A DNA stretch of 64,000 nt from Streptomyces sp. NBC_00078 (GTDB taxonomy: Bacteria; Actinomycetota; Actinomycetes; Streptomycetales; Streptomycetaceae). The translations under genes were made by a program, and so were the position numbers. Positions 7,361-15,372 of this stretch are shown piece by piece (position 1 is the stretch's first letter; each line of letters begins with the position of its first letter). The notes under the pieces were generated by a model. That model was given only the letters and a program-made list of their open reading frames with translations. It made no database searches and was not told where the DNA came from. The DNA lies in contig NZ_JAPELX010000001.1 in assembly GCF_026343335.1 (NCBI RefSeq), positions 3,224,001-3,288,000 on the forward strand, read 5' to 3'.

Positions 7361-7918
7361 ATGTCGTACCTGCGCACTTTCCTGCCTTGGATCGTCTTCG
7401 CGGTCATCCCCTCGGGTGACTGGCAGTGGGGAGCCCTGGCAGCCCTGGTGGTGGCGGTGGCGGTCATCATCGAGCAGAAGCGGTCGGGCGCCGGGTTCGA
7501 CGCACTCATCATCGAAACGGGCTCGGCGGCCTTCTTCGCCGCACTGGCGGCCGTCGCCTTCGCCGACCCGCACTCCGGTATCCACGACTACTCGGCGGCG
7601 CTCTCCTCCGGAGTCCTCGCGGTCATCGCCGGGGCCTCGCTGGCCATCGGGCGGCCGTTCACGCTGGGCATCGCCAAGCGCACCACACCCCGTGAACTGT
7701 GGGAGCTCAAGCCGTTCATCCGCGTCAACGTCGTCATCACCGCCGTATGGACGGCCGCCTTCGCCCTCACCGCCCTCGCGCTCGCCTACGAGGCCCACAC
7801 CGGACACGGCCACTCCACCCCTGCCACTCTCATCCAGATCGCCGGTTTCGTGGTCCCGATGCTCTTCACGGTCCGCTACGTCGCCCATATGCAGGCCAAG
7901 GCCGGGCAGATCGCCTGA
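7361..7918 (+). CDS. Integral membrane protein, likely PadR target
   Basis: A 185-aa protein with about five hydrophobic segments (around 5-40, 50-68, 78-95, 120-145 and 155-178). A short conserved-looking loop KRTTPRELWELKPFIRVN sits between helices 3 and 4. No catalytic motif is visible and the family is not recognised. The ATG at 7361 lies 37 bp downstream of the second PadR palindrome. Its divergent position suggests it is the gene the regulator controls, possibly an export or stress-related membrane protein; the function is unknown. Confidence 0.75.
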   Translation: MSYLRTFLPWIVFAVIPSGDWQWGALAALVVAVAVIIEQKRSGAGFDALIIETGSAAFFAALAAVAFADPHSGIHDYSAALSSGVLAVIAGASLAIGRPFTLGIAKRTTPRELWELKPFIRVNVVITAVWTAAFALTALALAYEAHTGHGHSTPATLIQIAGFVVPMLFTVRYVAHMQAKAGQIA

Positions 7919-7974
7919 TCGGTACGGTGACCACGAGCGACCTGACCGGTACACACCGAAGAAAGGGGCCCGCC

Positions 7975-8934
7975 GTGCGGCTGCGCTGCGCTGTGCTCGA
8001 CGACTTCCAGCAGGTGGCGACAGAACTCGCCGACTGGTCACCCGTGGCCGACCGGGTGGAGACCGTCACCTTCTCCGGACACTTCGGCAGCGAGGACGAA
8101 CTCGCCGCGGCCCTCTCCGGCTTCGACATCGTCGTCACCCTGCGCGAGCGCGTGCCCTTCCCGGGGTCCCTGCTCGCCCGCCTGCCCCGGCTGAAGCTGC
8201 TCGTCGCCTCCGGTATGCGCAACAGCGTCATCGACTACACCGCCGCCGAGGCCCACGGCGTCACCGTGTGCGGTACGGCGAGCACCTCGACGCCGCCGGT
8301 CGAACTGACCTGGGCCCTGCTGCTCGGCCTGGCCCGCGGCATCGTGGAGGAGAGCAACTCCCTGCGTTCCGGCGGCCCTTGGCAGCAGACGGTCGGCGCC
8401 GACCTGCACGGCCGCCGCCTCGGACTGCTCGGCCTCGGCAAGATCGGCAGCCGGGTGGCACACGTGGGCCTCGCGTTCGGCCTGCACGTCAGCGCCTGGA
8501 GCCAGAACCTCACCAAGGAGTACACGGACGAGGTGGGCGTCGAACTCGCCGCCTCCAAGGAGGAGTTGCTGTCCACCAGCGACTTCGTCTCCGTCCACCT
8601 GGCCCTCGGCGACCGCACCCGCGGGCTGCTCGGCCCCGCCGAACTCGCCCTGCTCAAGCCCACCGCGTACCTGGTCAACACCTCCCGCGCCGCGATCGTC
8701 GACCAGGACGCCCTGCTCGCCGCGCTGCACGAGGGCCGCATCGCCGGTGCCGGCATCGACGTCTTCGACATCGAGCCCCTCCCTGCCGGCCACCCGATGC
8801 GCACGGCTCCCCGCCTGCTCGCCACACCCCACCTCGGCTATGTGTCCCGGTCGAACCTCGAGACGTACTACCGGGAGGCGGTGGAGGACATCCGGGCGTT
8901 CCTGGACGGGAAGTCGGTGCGGCGGCTGGGCTGA
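7975..8934 (+). CDS. D-2-hydroxyacid dehydrogenase family protein
   Basis: A 319-aa NAD(P)-dependent 2-hydroxyacid dehydrogenase. The catalytic domain is split around the Rossmann domain (~105-285), which has GLLGLGKIGSRVA as the dinucleotide loop. The active-site Arg lies in HLALGDRTRGLLG, an acidic residue follows VNTSRAAIVDQDALL, and the His lies in LATPHLGYVSRS. The family reduces 2-ketoacids or related substrates; the substrate is not predictable here. The GTG at 7975, preceded by a GAAAGG ribosome site, is preferred over in-frame starts lying inside the upstream membrane gene. It is 56 bp downstream of that gene. Confidence 0.88.
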   Translation: MRLRCAVLDDFQQVATELADWSPVADRVETVTFSGHFGSEDELAAALSGFDIVVTLRERVPFPGSLLARLPRLKLLVASGMRNSVIDYTAAEAHGVTVCGTASTSTPPVELTWALLLGLARGIVEESNSLRSGGPWQQTVGADLHGRRLGLLGLGKIGSRVAHVGLAFGLHVSAWSQNLTKEYTDEVGVELAASKEELLSTSDFVSVHLALGDRTRGLLGPAELALLKPTAYLVNTSRAAIVDQDALLAALHEGRIAGAGIDVFDIEPLPAGHPMRTAPRLLATPHLGYVSRSNLETYYREAVEDIRAFLDGKSVRRLG

Positions 8935-8954
8935 GGAGCCGTGCGGGCAGCCGG

Positions 8955-9827
8955 TCAGGCGTACCGGTAGATCCCGCTCACGTCCTCCATCTCCTGCGGC
9001 GTGACATCCCACGGCGGCATGGGCTCGTTCCGGGCGACGATCCGCCCGCGCTGCTCGTCGCCGGGGCCGGGCGCCTTGGCCGGCAGATAGCGGGCGCCCT
9101 TCTTCTTGTGCCGCCGCTGCCAGCGGGTCCACTGCAGGTCGACGAAGGCGTGGTGCAGCCAGAAGACGGGGTCGTTGACGGAGCCGCCGCCGAGCATGGC
9201 GCCGCCGACCCAGCGGTGGACGCGGTTGTGGTTGCGCCAGGCGACATTGCCCTGCCCGGTCCCCCACCCCTCCAGTTTGTTGCGGAACCCCTTGGTGCAG
9301 GTGGAGTCCCAGGGCGAGGTGTCGTAGACCGGGTCGGCGAGCGCCGACTCCAGCTCCTTCTTCGTCGGCAGAGCGATGGGGTTGCCGGCGCGGCCGAGGT
9401 CCCGGGTGAGGAACGCGCCGTTGGTGATGCCGTGCCTGATGGGCCAGTAGCCCTGCGCGTAGGCGAACGGCCCGGTGACGACCTGACGGTCGGAGCTGCG
9501 CCCGTTGCCGCCGAGCACGTCGTCGGTCCAGGGCACGGCCGTCGTCGAACGGTCCCGCGTCCAGTCCCAGTACGGCACCGTCACCGACGGGTCGACCCGC
9601 TGCAGCGCCCGCTCCAGGTCCAGCAGGAAGCGGCGGTGCCAGGGCAGGAAGGAGGGCCCCATGTGGGCCGCCCGCAGACCGGTCTCGCCGTCGGAGGTGT
9701 AGTACTCGATGTGCAGGCGCACGAACTCGTCGTACGCACCCCGCCATTTGATCTCCAGCAGCGCGTTGACGAACCGCCGCCGCTCGTCGCGCGTCAGCTT
9801 GCTGACGTCCTTACGCACGTACACCAT
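8955..9827 (-). CDS. melC2: Tyrosinase (MelC2-type)
   Basis: A 290-aa type-3 copper monooxygenase that oxidises tyrosine and DOPA to quinones for melanin. The CuA site includes RLHIEYY and HMGPSFLPWHRRF, with PYWDWTRD after it. The CuB site includes NHNRVHRWVGG and PVFWLHHAFVD. These supply the six His ligands. It has no signal peptide; MelC2 enzymes are exported with their MelC1 partner. The ATG at 9827 gives the family N-terminus VYVRKDVSKLT; an upstream in-frame start at 9857 would reach further into melC1. The reading frame overlaps the end of melC1 by 17 bp, so the two are translationally coupled. Confidence 0.95.
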   Translation of the reverse strand: MVYVRKDVSKLTRDERRRFVNALLEIKWRGAYDEFVRLHIEYYTSDGETGLRAAHMGPSFLPWHRRFLLDLERALQRVDPSVTVPYWDWTRDRSTTAVPWTDDVLGGNGRSSDRQVVTGPFAYAQGYWPIRHGITNGAFLTRDLGRAGNPIALPTKKELESALADPVYDTSPWDSTCTKGFRNKLEGWGTGQGNVAWRNHNRVHRWVGGAMLGGGSVNDPVFWLHHAFVDLQWTRWQRRHKKKGARYLPAKAPGPGDEQRGRIVARNEPMPPWDVTPQEMEDVSGIYRYA

Positions 9828-10320
9828 GCTGCTCCCCCATGTGCGCGTATCCCTCACCGAGCGGGCCAGGCTCCAGGTCGCGCAGCCGCTGGCCGGGGCC
9901 GAGTTCGTCGACCGCCGCCCGGGTCGCCGCCAGCGAGGTCCGGTACGAGCTGTAGTGGTCGACCATGGTCAGCCAGGTGCCGTCGGCGCGGCGCATCAGA
10001 TGCAGCGGGTGGCCGTCCACGGTGACCTGCCAGGCACAGTCGTCGCCGCAGCCGTCGGCGCGGAGCAGGGTGCCCTGGATGCGGCGCCCGCGGTAGGTCT
10101 CGTCGAAGGCCGGTTCCCCGGTGTCCGCGGGGCTCACGGTGTGGTCCCCGCTCCGCGGCGGGCGCGAGGCCCCGACGAGAGGGGCGAGCGCCAGACCCAC
10201 GGCGGAGGCGAGCAGCCCGCGCCTTATCACCCAGCAGGTCCGCCGCTCGGACCCGCTGCCCGCCCGGCCGTCGGCATTCGGCTCCGCGACCGTCGGCGCC
10301 CCGTCAGCACTGATCACCAT
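9811..10320 (-). CDS. melC1: Tyrosinase cofactor / copper chaperone (MelC1-type)
   Basis: A 169-aa protein with an N-terminal export signal (~26-52) that has paired arginines (RRGLLAS) and a hydrophobic stretch, fitting the Tat route known for MelC1. The mature part has the family blocks FDETYRGRRIQG, LHLMRRADGTWLTMVDHY and ATRAAVDELG. MelC1 binds apo-tyrosinase, loads copper and carries MelC2 through the Tat pathway. The N-terminus before the twin Arg is long, and a later start could be used. The gene precedes and overlaps melC2, the standard mel operon order. Confidence 0.92.
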   Translation of the reverse strand: MVISADGAPTVAEPNADGRAGSGSERRTCWVIRRGLLASAVGLALAPLVGASRPPRSGDHTVSPADTGEPAFDETYRGRRIQGTLLRADGCGDDCAWQVTVDGHPLHLMRRADGTWLTMVDHYSSYRTSLAATRAAVDELGPGQRLRDLEPGPLGEGYAHMGEQHGVRA

Positions 10321-10453
10321 GCGTCACTCCCTGGGGACAGACTCGTATGACCGCAGCGTCAACCACCGGTCGCGCCGTACGGTCACGACCGGTTCGGCCA
10401 TACGGACCTGTGTTCCACTCGGGAGAGTCAGCGCCGGACAGTGGGCCCGGGAG

Positions 10454-11035
10454 TCAGCCGGTCCAGAAGTCCCACCACCGCGTCAGGACGAGCATGCCCA
10501 CGACGCCGATGTGCAGCAGCGGCAGTACCCAGGTGAACTCCGCGAAGAAGGACTTCACCGGGCCCGGCGCGGGCAGGAAGCCGCCCCGCACGTTGAAGGA
10601 GGTGACGTACCAGAACAGCAGGATCGTCGCGGCCCAGGCCAGACAGCACCACAGGCACAACGCGTTGATCCGGTACAGCGACTCGTACTGCAGCCAGGAC
10701 ACGAACCCGATCCCGAACAGACAGCCCGCCTCGAAGACGAGCCAGTACCAGCCGGGGAACGCCGCCCCGGCCAGCACACTCACGCCGACGCAGATCACGA
10801 CACCGTAGGCCACCAGGCCCAGCATCGGGTTGGGGAATCCGAAGACCGAGGCCTGGGCGCTCTTCATCACGCTGCCGCAGGACACCACCGGGTTCAGGCT
10901 GCATCCCGGGACGAAGCCGGGGTCCTTGAGCAGCTTGAACTCGTCGATGGTGATGACCCAGGAGGCCAGCAGTCCGGCGGCGCCCGTGATCACCAGCAGG
11001 AGGGCGAACGCGGGGCCGCCCCCGGCCCGGCGCAT
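10454..11035 (-). CDS. Vitamin K epoxide reductase (VKOR) family membrane protein
   Basis: A 193-aa protein with four to five membrane helices. It has the four VKOR cysteines: the loop pair in PGCSLNPVVSCGSV and the catalytic CxxC in ALCLWCCLAW, where an extra Cys follows. Bacterial VKOR proteins reoxidise DsbA-like partners using quinones and so drive disulfide formation outside the membrane. The ATG at 11035 overlaps the stop of the upstream gene by one base. Its neighbours are a DUF5949-like protein and secreted enzymes, which fits a role in oxidative folding, but no DsbA is adjacent. Confidence 0.9.
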   Translation of the reverse strand: MRRAGGGPAFALLLVITGAAGLLASWVITIDEFKLLKDPGFVPGCSLNPVVSCGSVMKSAQASVFGFPNPMLGLVAYGVVICVGVSVLAGAAFPGWYWLVFEAGCLFGIGFVSWLQYESLYRINALCLWCCLAWAATILLFWYVTSFNVRGGFLPAPGPVKSFFAEFTWVLPLLHIGVVGMLVLTRWWDFWTG

Positions 11036-11535
11036 CAGCCGCGCGGGCGCTGGGCCGGCAGGACGACGTGTGCGGCGGCGCTCAGGGTCTGATCGGCGCC
11101 TACGAAGGCGGCCAGCGCGGCCGGCTCGATCGGTTGCCCCGGCCTGCCCTCGGGCCACGGACGGGTGGTGAACACCAGGTAGGCGTAGCCCCGTTCGGCG
11201 ACCGCCGCCAGCCAGGCCGGCGGCGCGGTGCACTGGGCGCCCAGCTGCGGCATGCCGACGACAGCCTGGTCCGCCTCGACACGCAGGGTGAGAGCCAGGT
11301 CGGCCCCGGTGGTGCCGTCGACGAGATCCGCGCCGACCGTCAGCCCGTTGCTCGCCAGCAGGTCCTCGACCGCGGCGGACGTCATCTCCGGCCCGCCCTC
11401 GGCATCCCCGAGGGAATAGGCCAGCAGATACGGCATGTCGGTGCCGTCGGGAGCCGCGCCGCTCCAGGGCAGCACGACGAGCGTGCCCAGCTCGGCGACT
11501 CGGAAGGGGCTCGTTTCGCTTGAGGTCGAGGTCAC
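11035..11535 (-). CDS. DUF5949-like protein
   Basis: A 166-aa soluble protein with no signal peptide or membrane segment. The composition and blocks GTLVVLPWSGAAPDGTDMPY, LLAYSLGDAEGGPE and YAYLVFTTRPWPEGRPGQPI resemble the Streptomyces family I recall as DUF5949, whose function is unknown. The GTG at 11535 is used; no better start is seen. The stop overlaps the VKOR start, so the two genes are co-translated. No catalytic residues can be proposed. Confidence 0.65.
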   Translation of the reverse strand: MTSTSSETSPFRVAELGTLVVLPWSGAAPDGTDMPYLLAYSLGDAEGGPEMTSAAVEDLLASNGLTVGADLVDGTTGADLALTLRVEADQAVVGMPQLGAQCTAPPAWLAAVAERGYAYLVFTTRPWPEGRPGQPIEPAALAAFVGADQTLSAAAHVVLPAQRPRG

Positions 11536-11719
11536 GCCACGCTCAACGAGCCCCGACCGGGGCGGAAACTCCGCCTCCGGAAGACATATGAGATCCCCGA
11601 AGGATGCCGGGCCGGAATGGTCCGTCGTCGGACCGGCGATGACGGCCGGTCCGTTCTCACGCGCCCCGCCGGAGCGGGACGGTCACCCCGTCGGGGGGAA
11701 CGGCCGTCGGGCCGACCGC

Positions 11720-12475
11720 TCAGCGGTAGACGCGAAGGTGGTGGGCGGCGAAGGTGACCGGCCGGTGGCCGGACGGGGCCGGGTGGTACTCGCCCGCGCA
11801 CAGCGACAGGTTGAGGATCAGGTACGCCGACCAGTCGGCACCGACGCCCGTTCCGTCGCGGTAGACCCGCTCGCCGTCGACGTACCAGTCGACGGAGTCC
11901 TCGCCGCAGGAACTGCCGATGGTCACCCACCCGCCCGGGACGACCGCGTCGGCGTCGGTGTAGTACGTGCAGGCGTCGTTGACGTGGTTGGACAGCTCCA
12001 GCAGGTTCGGGTTGTCCGGGTGGTACTCGAAGGTGTCGATCTCGTTCCCGCCGTCCTTCCAGGTCCACAGCGCCGGCCAGGCACCGGGCCGGGAGGGCAG
12101 TTTGACGCGGGCCTCGATGTAGTCGCCGGTCCTGACCTGGAAGCCCTCGGCGGAGTACTCGGTGGTGAGCAGCCCGGTGCGCCAGGCCTGCCGGCCGCCC
12201 CGGAGAACGTGGCCGGCCGGGGTGGCGGCGAAGGTGGCCACGCCGCCGGAGACGGTCACACAGCCCGGGTCGAGCCAGTCGAGCTTGTTGTCGTCCGGGT
12301 TGTGGTTGCCGTAGCGGTAGGCACTGGTTCTGTCGCCGACCCATTTGGCGCCCCAGGCGATCGGGGCGTTGAACTCCTCCGACCAGACGAGTGATTTGCC
12401 GGGGGCCGATCGGGTGGCACCGATGGCGGTGGCGGCGGATGCGGTCGGCGTGAACTTGGGGCTCTCGGCGGTCAT
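11720..12475 (-). CDS. Glycoside hydrolase family 16 (beta-glucanase-like)
   Basis: A 251-aa beta-jelly-roll hydrolase. The GH16 signature is present: GAWPALWTWKDGGNEIDTFE, in which the two Glu residues of EIDTFE are the nucleophile and the acid/base. LVWSEEFNAP near residue 35 is the usual N-terminal GH16 block. The family cuts beta-1,3 or beta-1,3/1,4 glucans or related galactans. No signal peptide is visible from the ATG at 12475 or the start nine codons earlier, which is odd for a normally secreted enzyme; it may be exported by another route or stay inside. It is a single gene with a gene-free 277-bp stretch before the secreted-protein island. Confidence 0.85.
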   Translation of the reverse strand: MTAESPKFTPTASAATAIGATRSAPGKSLVWSEEFNAPIAWGAKWVGDRTSAYRYGNHNPDDNKLDWLDPGCVTVSGGVATFAATPAGHVLRGGRQAWRTGLLTTEYSAEGFQVRTGDYIEARVKLPSRPGAWPALWTWKDGGNEIDTFEYHPDNPNLLELSNHVNDACTYYTDADAVVPGGWVTIGSSCGEDSVDWYVDGERVYRDGTGVGADWSAYLILNLSLCAGEYHPAPSGHRPVTFAAHHLRVYR

Positions 12476-12752
12476 GGCGGCGAGGGTAGGGCCACACCTC
12501 ACCGACCCGGCCCGAAGTATCGGCCACCTGCCGTAATTCCACTTTCAGACTACCCGCATGGTCGAATCCAAACGCACCATACGATCAATTGATTCACCGA
12601 CCATGTGAGCCCGTCCGACGGCTCTGTACGCAAAGCATTGTTCACCCCTCCGACTTTCACGCGTATGGCGTAACGCAGCGCATTTGCATAGAGCATCGAC
12701 TGCTATGTTCTCCAGCCGTCGGATCAGAGGTAACTTTCAACCGAGGTGATTC

Positions 12753-13145
12753 ATGAAGAAGGCAGTTTTCACCACTGCGGCGTTGGCCATCGGCGCGAGT
12801 CTCGTAGGTGGCGCCGCCGCCGCTGCGTCGGCCGCGCCGGCGCCGGCACCGGCGCCCGCATCAGGTCTGCTCGGTGTCATGTCCCCGACCAAGGTGACCC
12901 CGGCAGTCGTGCCCGCGGCCGATGTCGTCACGCACCTGGCCCGCGACGGCAAGATCGCGAACGGCAGCGCGTTCGACGAGAAGCGCCCGGAGGGTGGCTC
13001 CGGCGTGTACCTGGACGGCATGGACCCCAATTCCGCCAAGAAGCCCACGATCCCGGTGAAGAACCCGGCCGGCCGGGGCGATGTTCAGGTCCACCCGCTG
13101 CAGGCGCCGACCGCCGTCGGTCTCGGCAGCCTCCTGGGTAAGTGA
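12753..13145 (+). CDS. Small secreted protein, unknown function
   Basis: A 130-aa protein with a clear Sec signal peptide (~1-28: KK, a hydrophobic core, then AAAAASAAP). The mature part is rich in Ala, Pro and Lys, has no Cys, and ends in ASTVGLGSLLG-like hydrophobic sequence (LQAPTAVGLGSLLGK). No known domain is recognised. The ATG follows a GAGGTG ribosome site. A perfect 13-bp terminator hairpin lies 86 bp downstream. It is the first gene of an island of small secreted proteins. Confidence 0.8.
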   Translation: MKKAVFTTAALAIGASLVGGAAAAASAAPAPAPAPASGLLGVMSPTKVTPAVVPAADVVTHLARDGKIANGSAFDEKRPEGGSGVYLDGMDPNSAKKPTIPVKNPAGRGDVQVHPLQAPTAVGLGSLLGK

Positions 13146-13230
13146 CACGACGGAAGCCGTAGGAGTCGGCCGCACCGACCCGCACCCGGTCTCGGCGCAC
13201 CGAACACGGCGGAGACCCACGAAGCATCTC

Positions 13231-13267
13231 TCCGGCCCACCGGCCCTTTCCCCTCCGGTGGGCCGGA
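13231..13267 (+). terminator. Intrinsic-type hairpin after small secreted protein
   Basis: A perfect 13-bp stem (TCCGGCCCACCGG at 13231-13243 pairs with 13255-13267) has an 11-base pyrimidine-rich loop. It has no U-run, as is usual in streptomycetes. The rest of the 391-bp gap (13146-13536) holds no gene that I can support. Confidence 0.75.
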
Positions 13268-13536
13268 CACGCGTCGGCCCTCGTTCCGTACGGGCCGGCG
13301 CGGCCCGGCACGGCGGAATTCTCTCCGAGTTGCAGGCGGCCGTCGCCTTTCGGATTGTCGTTCATATGAGCCACAAGGATTCCACGCCCATTACGGATCG
13401 GCCTGCCGGGGCGCATCACATTGCGCCATCCGATGGAATAATCCCTGTTTAGCCCCTCTTCCCGTGACTTATGCGCGCATATCAAGGTTTCCTGGTATGC
13501 AAGCGTGCGCAACCGTGAATTGAGGAAGGAACTGAG

Positions 13537-13857
13537 TTGCCCAGGAAGTTCGCGGTCATCACTGCCCTCACCCTCGGCGCTGTGGTCAGCAGTGTCGGCA
13601 TTGCCTCGGCGAGTGACAACAACACCGAAATCAAGGGTGGCGGCGGTTTCTCGTCGTCCCCGGTCGTGGTGAACGCCCCGCAGCAGGGCGTTCTCATCGT
13701 CAACGGCACGGTCGTCGACGGCCGGTGCATCGCACCGTGGTCCAACGGAGCAGTCCTCGCCGGCGTCCTCGCGCCGAACTCGCACTACTCCGCGTGCAAC
13801 ACCGACAAGGTCGACCAGTCGCAGAACGCCCGGTACGAGGGCGGCCTGCTCTTCTGA
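13537..13857 (+). CDS. Tandem secreted two-Cys protein, copy 1
   Basis: A 106-aa protein with a signal peptide (~1-26, ending ASA) and a ~80-aa mature domain shared with the next two genes. The core blocks are GGGGFSSSPVVVNAPQQGV, IVNGTVVDGRCIAPWSNGAV and LAPNSHYSACN, then KVDQSQNA and a hydrophobic end GGLLF. Two cysteines are separated by 22 residues. The TTG start at 13537 is supported by AGGAAGGAA upstream. It is the most divergent of the three paralogues. The alternation of hydrophobic beta-prone stretches with two Cys recalls chaplins in layout, but it is not a chaplin by sequence. Function unknown. Confidence 0.8.
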   Translation: MPRKFAVITALTLGAVVSSVGIASASDNNTEIKGGGGFSSSPVVVNAPQQGVLIVNGTVVDGRCIAPWSNGAVLAGVLAPNSHYSACNTDKVDQSQNARYEGGLLF

Positions 13858-13921
13858 CCCCTTGCCCCGAGTAACTCGGAGCAGGTGCATCACCCCATTA
13901 CAGCCCCGAAAGGCGCAACTC

Positions 13922-14239
13922 ATGCGTAACAAGGTTACGGCCATCTCCGCCCTCGCTGCGGGTGTCGTCCTCGCGGCGGCCGGCACCGCCGCTGCCGACA
14001 ACTGCACCACCGTCAAGGGTGGTGACGGCTTCTCGTCGTCCCCGGTCGTCGTGAACGCCCCCCAGCAGGGTGTCGCTGTCGTCAACGGCACGGTCGCCGA
14101 CCTCCGTTGCGTCGCGCCGTGGTCCAACGGTGCCGTCCTCGGCGGCGTTCTCGCCACGAACTCGCACTACGCCGCGTGCAACACGGCGGACATCGACCAG
14201 TCGCAGAACGCCGGTTACAAGGGCGGCCTGCTCCTCTGA
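13922..14239 (+). CDS. Tandem secreted two-Cys protein, copy 2
   Basis: A 105-aa secreted protein with a signal peptide (~1-25, MRNKVTAISALAAGVV, ending AAA). It is very similar to copy 3, even at DNA level in the signal region and the FSSSPVVVNAPQQGVAVVNG block. It has an extra Cys near the mature N-terminus (DNCTTVKGG) besides the two shared ones, in LRCVAPW and AACN. It ends GGLLL. The ATG at 13922 follows AAAGGCG. It lies 64 bp after copy 1 and 60 bp before copy 3, and may be co-transcribed with both. Confidence 0.8.
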   Translation: MRNKVTAISALAAGVVLAAAGTAAADNCTTVKGGDGFSSSPVVVNAPQQGVAVVNGTVADLRCVAPWSNGAVLGGVLATNSHYAACNTADIDQSQNAGYKGGLLL

Positions 14240-14299
14240 CCTGTTCCGAGCAATTCGGAGCACGGAAATCCCCAACCGCCCCACCGAAAGGCGCATCAC

Positions 14300-14620
14300 A
14301 TGCGTAACAAGGTTACGGCCATTTCCGCCATCGCCGCGGGCATCGTTCTCGCGGCCGGCGGCGCCGCCGCGGCCGACGACAACAACACCACCGTCAATGG
14401 CGGTGGCGGCTTCTCGTCGTCCCCGGTCGTCGTCAACGCCCCCCAGCAGGGTGTCGCCGTCGTCAACGGCACGGTCGTCGACGGTCGTTGCATCGCCCCG
14501 TGGTCCAACGGTGCCGTTCTGGGTGTCATCCTCGCCCCGAACTCGCACTACGCCGCGTGCAACACCGACAAGGTCGACCAGTCGCAGAACGCCCCGACCG
14601 CGGGCGGCCTGCTCATCTGA
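14300..14620 (+). CDS. Tandem secreted two-Cys protein, copy 3
   Basis: A 106-aa secreted protein with a signal peptide (~1-26). The mature protein begins about DDNNTTVNGGGGFSSS and shares the core with copies 1 and 2, including GRCIAPWSNGAVL and LAPNSHYAACNTDKVDQSQN, ending GGLLI. It has two Cys. An ATG preceded by GAAAGGCG starts it at 14300. A near-perfect terminator hairpin begins 19 bp after its stop, marking the end of the tandem unit. Function is unknown; see the findings for a surface-protein idea. Confidence 0.8.
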   Translation: MRNKVTAISAIAAGIVLAAGGAAAADDNNTTVNGGGGFSSSPVVVNAPQQGVAVVNGTVVDGRCIAPWSNGAVLGVILAPNSHYAACNTDKVDQSQNAPTAGGLLI

Positions 14621-14638
14621 GCGGTTCTTTCACCCGAT

Positions 14639-14668
14639 GGCGGTCCGCCGGAACTCCGGCGGGCCGCC
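14639..14668 (+). terminator. Terminator after the tandem secreted-protein genes
   Basis: A 14-bp stem (14639-14652 with 14655-14668) containing one G-U pair and a two-base gap lies 19 bp after copy 3, followed by GTCGGCTTTCCC. Confidence 0.8.
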
Positions 14669-14724
14669 GTCGGCTTTCCCACGGCCGTCACAGAGGGACG
14701 CAGGCACGAGGTCGCACGAAAACC

Positions 14725-14763
14725 CTCGGGGCCCGTCTGCGTCCCATGCAGACGGGCCCCGAG
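14725..14763. terminator. Perfect 16-bp hairpin, possibly bidirectional terminator
   Basis: CTCGGGGCCCGTCTGC (14725-14740) pairs perfectly with 14748-14763 around a 7-base loop. On the minus strand a TTTT run follows the stem. It lies between the tandem genes and the convergent gene at 15040, so it may stop transcription from either side. No gene is supported in 14621-15039. Confidence 0.7.
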
Positions 14764-14991
14764 GTGAGGAGATGACCGACGAAAGCCGGCAGGAACACCG
14801 CCGGTCGAGAAGAGCGCGCCAACAAGGAGGGAAAGGCGCTCCGCCGCCTACGGCATTCCTGCCGGCGCGCCGCAATGCGAGCGACGCCGGGCTGTTCCAA
14901 TGGGACCAACGGCACCGCACCGCCGACGGTCACCCTGAATCGTTCGTTTGGCCCAGCGCACGTGGATTGCGCTCCCCCGCATATGACGAAG

Positions 14992-15020
14992 GGCCGGCTC
15001 CCAGGGATGCGGAGCCGACC
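14992..15020 (-). terminator. Terminator of the 15040 secreted-protein gene
   Basis: In the minus-strand RNA a 10-bp stem with one G-U pair (15011-15020 against 14992-15001) begins 20 bp after the stop at 15040, with a 9-base loop. Confidence 0.6.
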
Positions 15021-15039
15021 CGAATCGTCGAGCCACTGC

Positions 15040-15372
15040 CTACTTGCCGACGGGAAGGCCGCCGAGGAGCTGGCCGTCCACGGAGCCCGGCAGGGCGGAC
15101 TTCGGCAGGGCGCCGCCGACGAGCGGGGTCTTCACGACTCCCGTGTTCTTCACGCCGCCCTTCACGCTGCTGTTCACGCTCTGCGCCACCTGCTGGACGT
15201 TGTTGCCCACGTAGCCCGCCGACACCTGGGCTGCCGTGGGGACACCGCCCGCGACCGTCCTTCCGCTGTCCATAAGGCCCTGCGCCGGCATGTCCGCCGC
15301 GATGGCGGGCACGGCGACACCGGCAATGGCAAGGGAACCAGCAACGACGGCGGCAGCCTTCAGAGTCTTCAT
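15040..15372 (-). CDS. Small secreted protein, unknown function
   Basis: A 110-aa protein with a signal peptide (~1-26: MKTLKAAAVVAGSLAIAG, ending AIAA). The mature part is rich in Gly, Val and Ser, has no Cys, and contains NNVQQVAQSVNSSVKGGVKN and a hydrophobic C-terminus DGQLLGGLPVGK. The layout resembles the 12753 gene (a small secreted protein ending in a GLxxGLLGK-like tail), but they are not clearly homologous. The ATG at 15372 follows AGAAAGG. It points away from the exopolysaccharide operon, with a 359-bp gap between. Confidence 0.75.
   Translation of the reverse strand: MKTLKAAAVVAGSLAIAGVAVPAIAADMPAQGLMDSGRTVAGGVPTAAQVSAGYVGNNVQQVAQSVNSSVKGGVKNTGVVKTPLVGGALPKSALPGSVDGQLLGGLPVGK

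Noticed and set aside
8038..9747. 569-codon open frame on the minus strand
   Set aside because: It runs antisense through the dehydrogenase and out of frame through the tyrosinase; no domain is recognisable and both overlapped genes are clear.
13537..14620. Identification of the tandem genes as chaplins or rodlins
   Set aside because: The mature sequences do not match the chaplin domain or rodlin pattern; only the general layout is similar.
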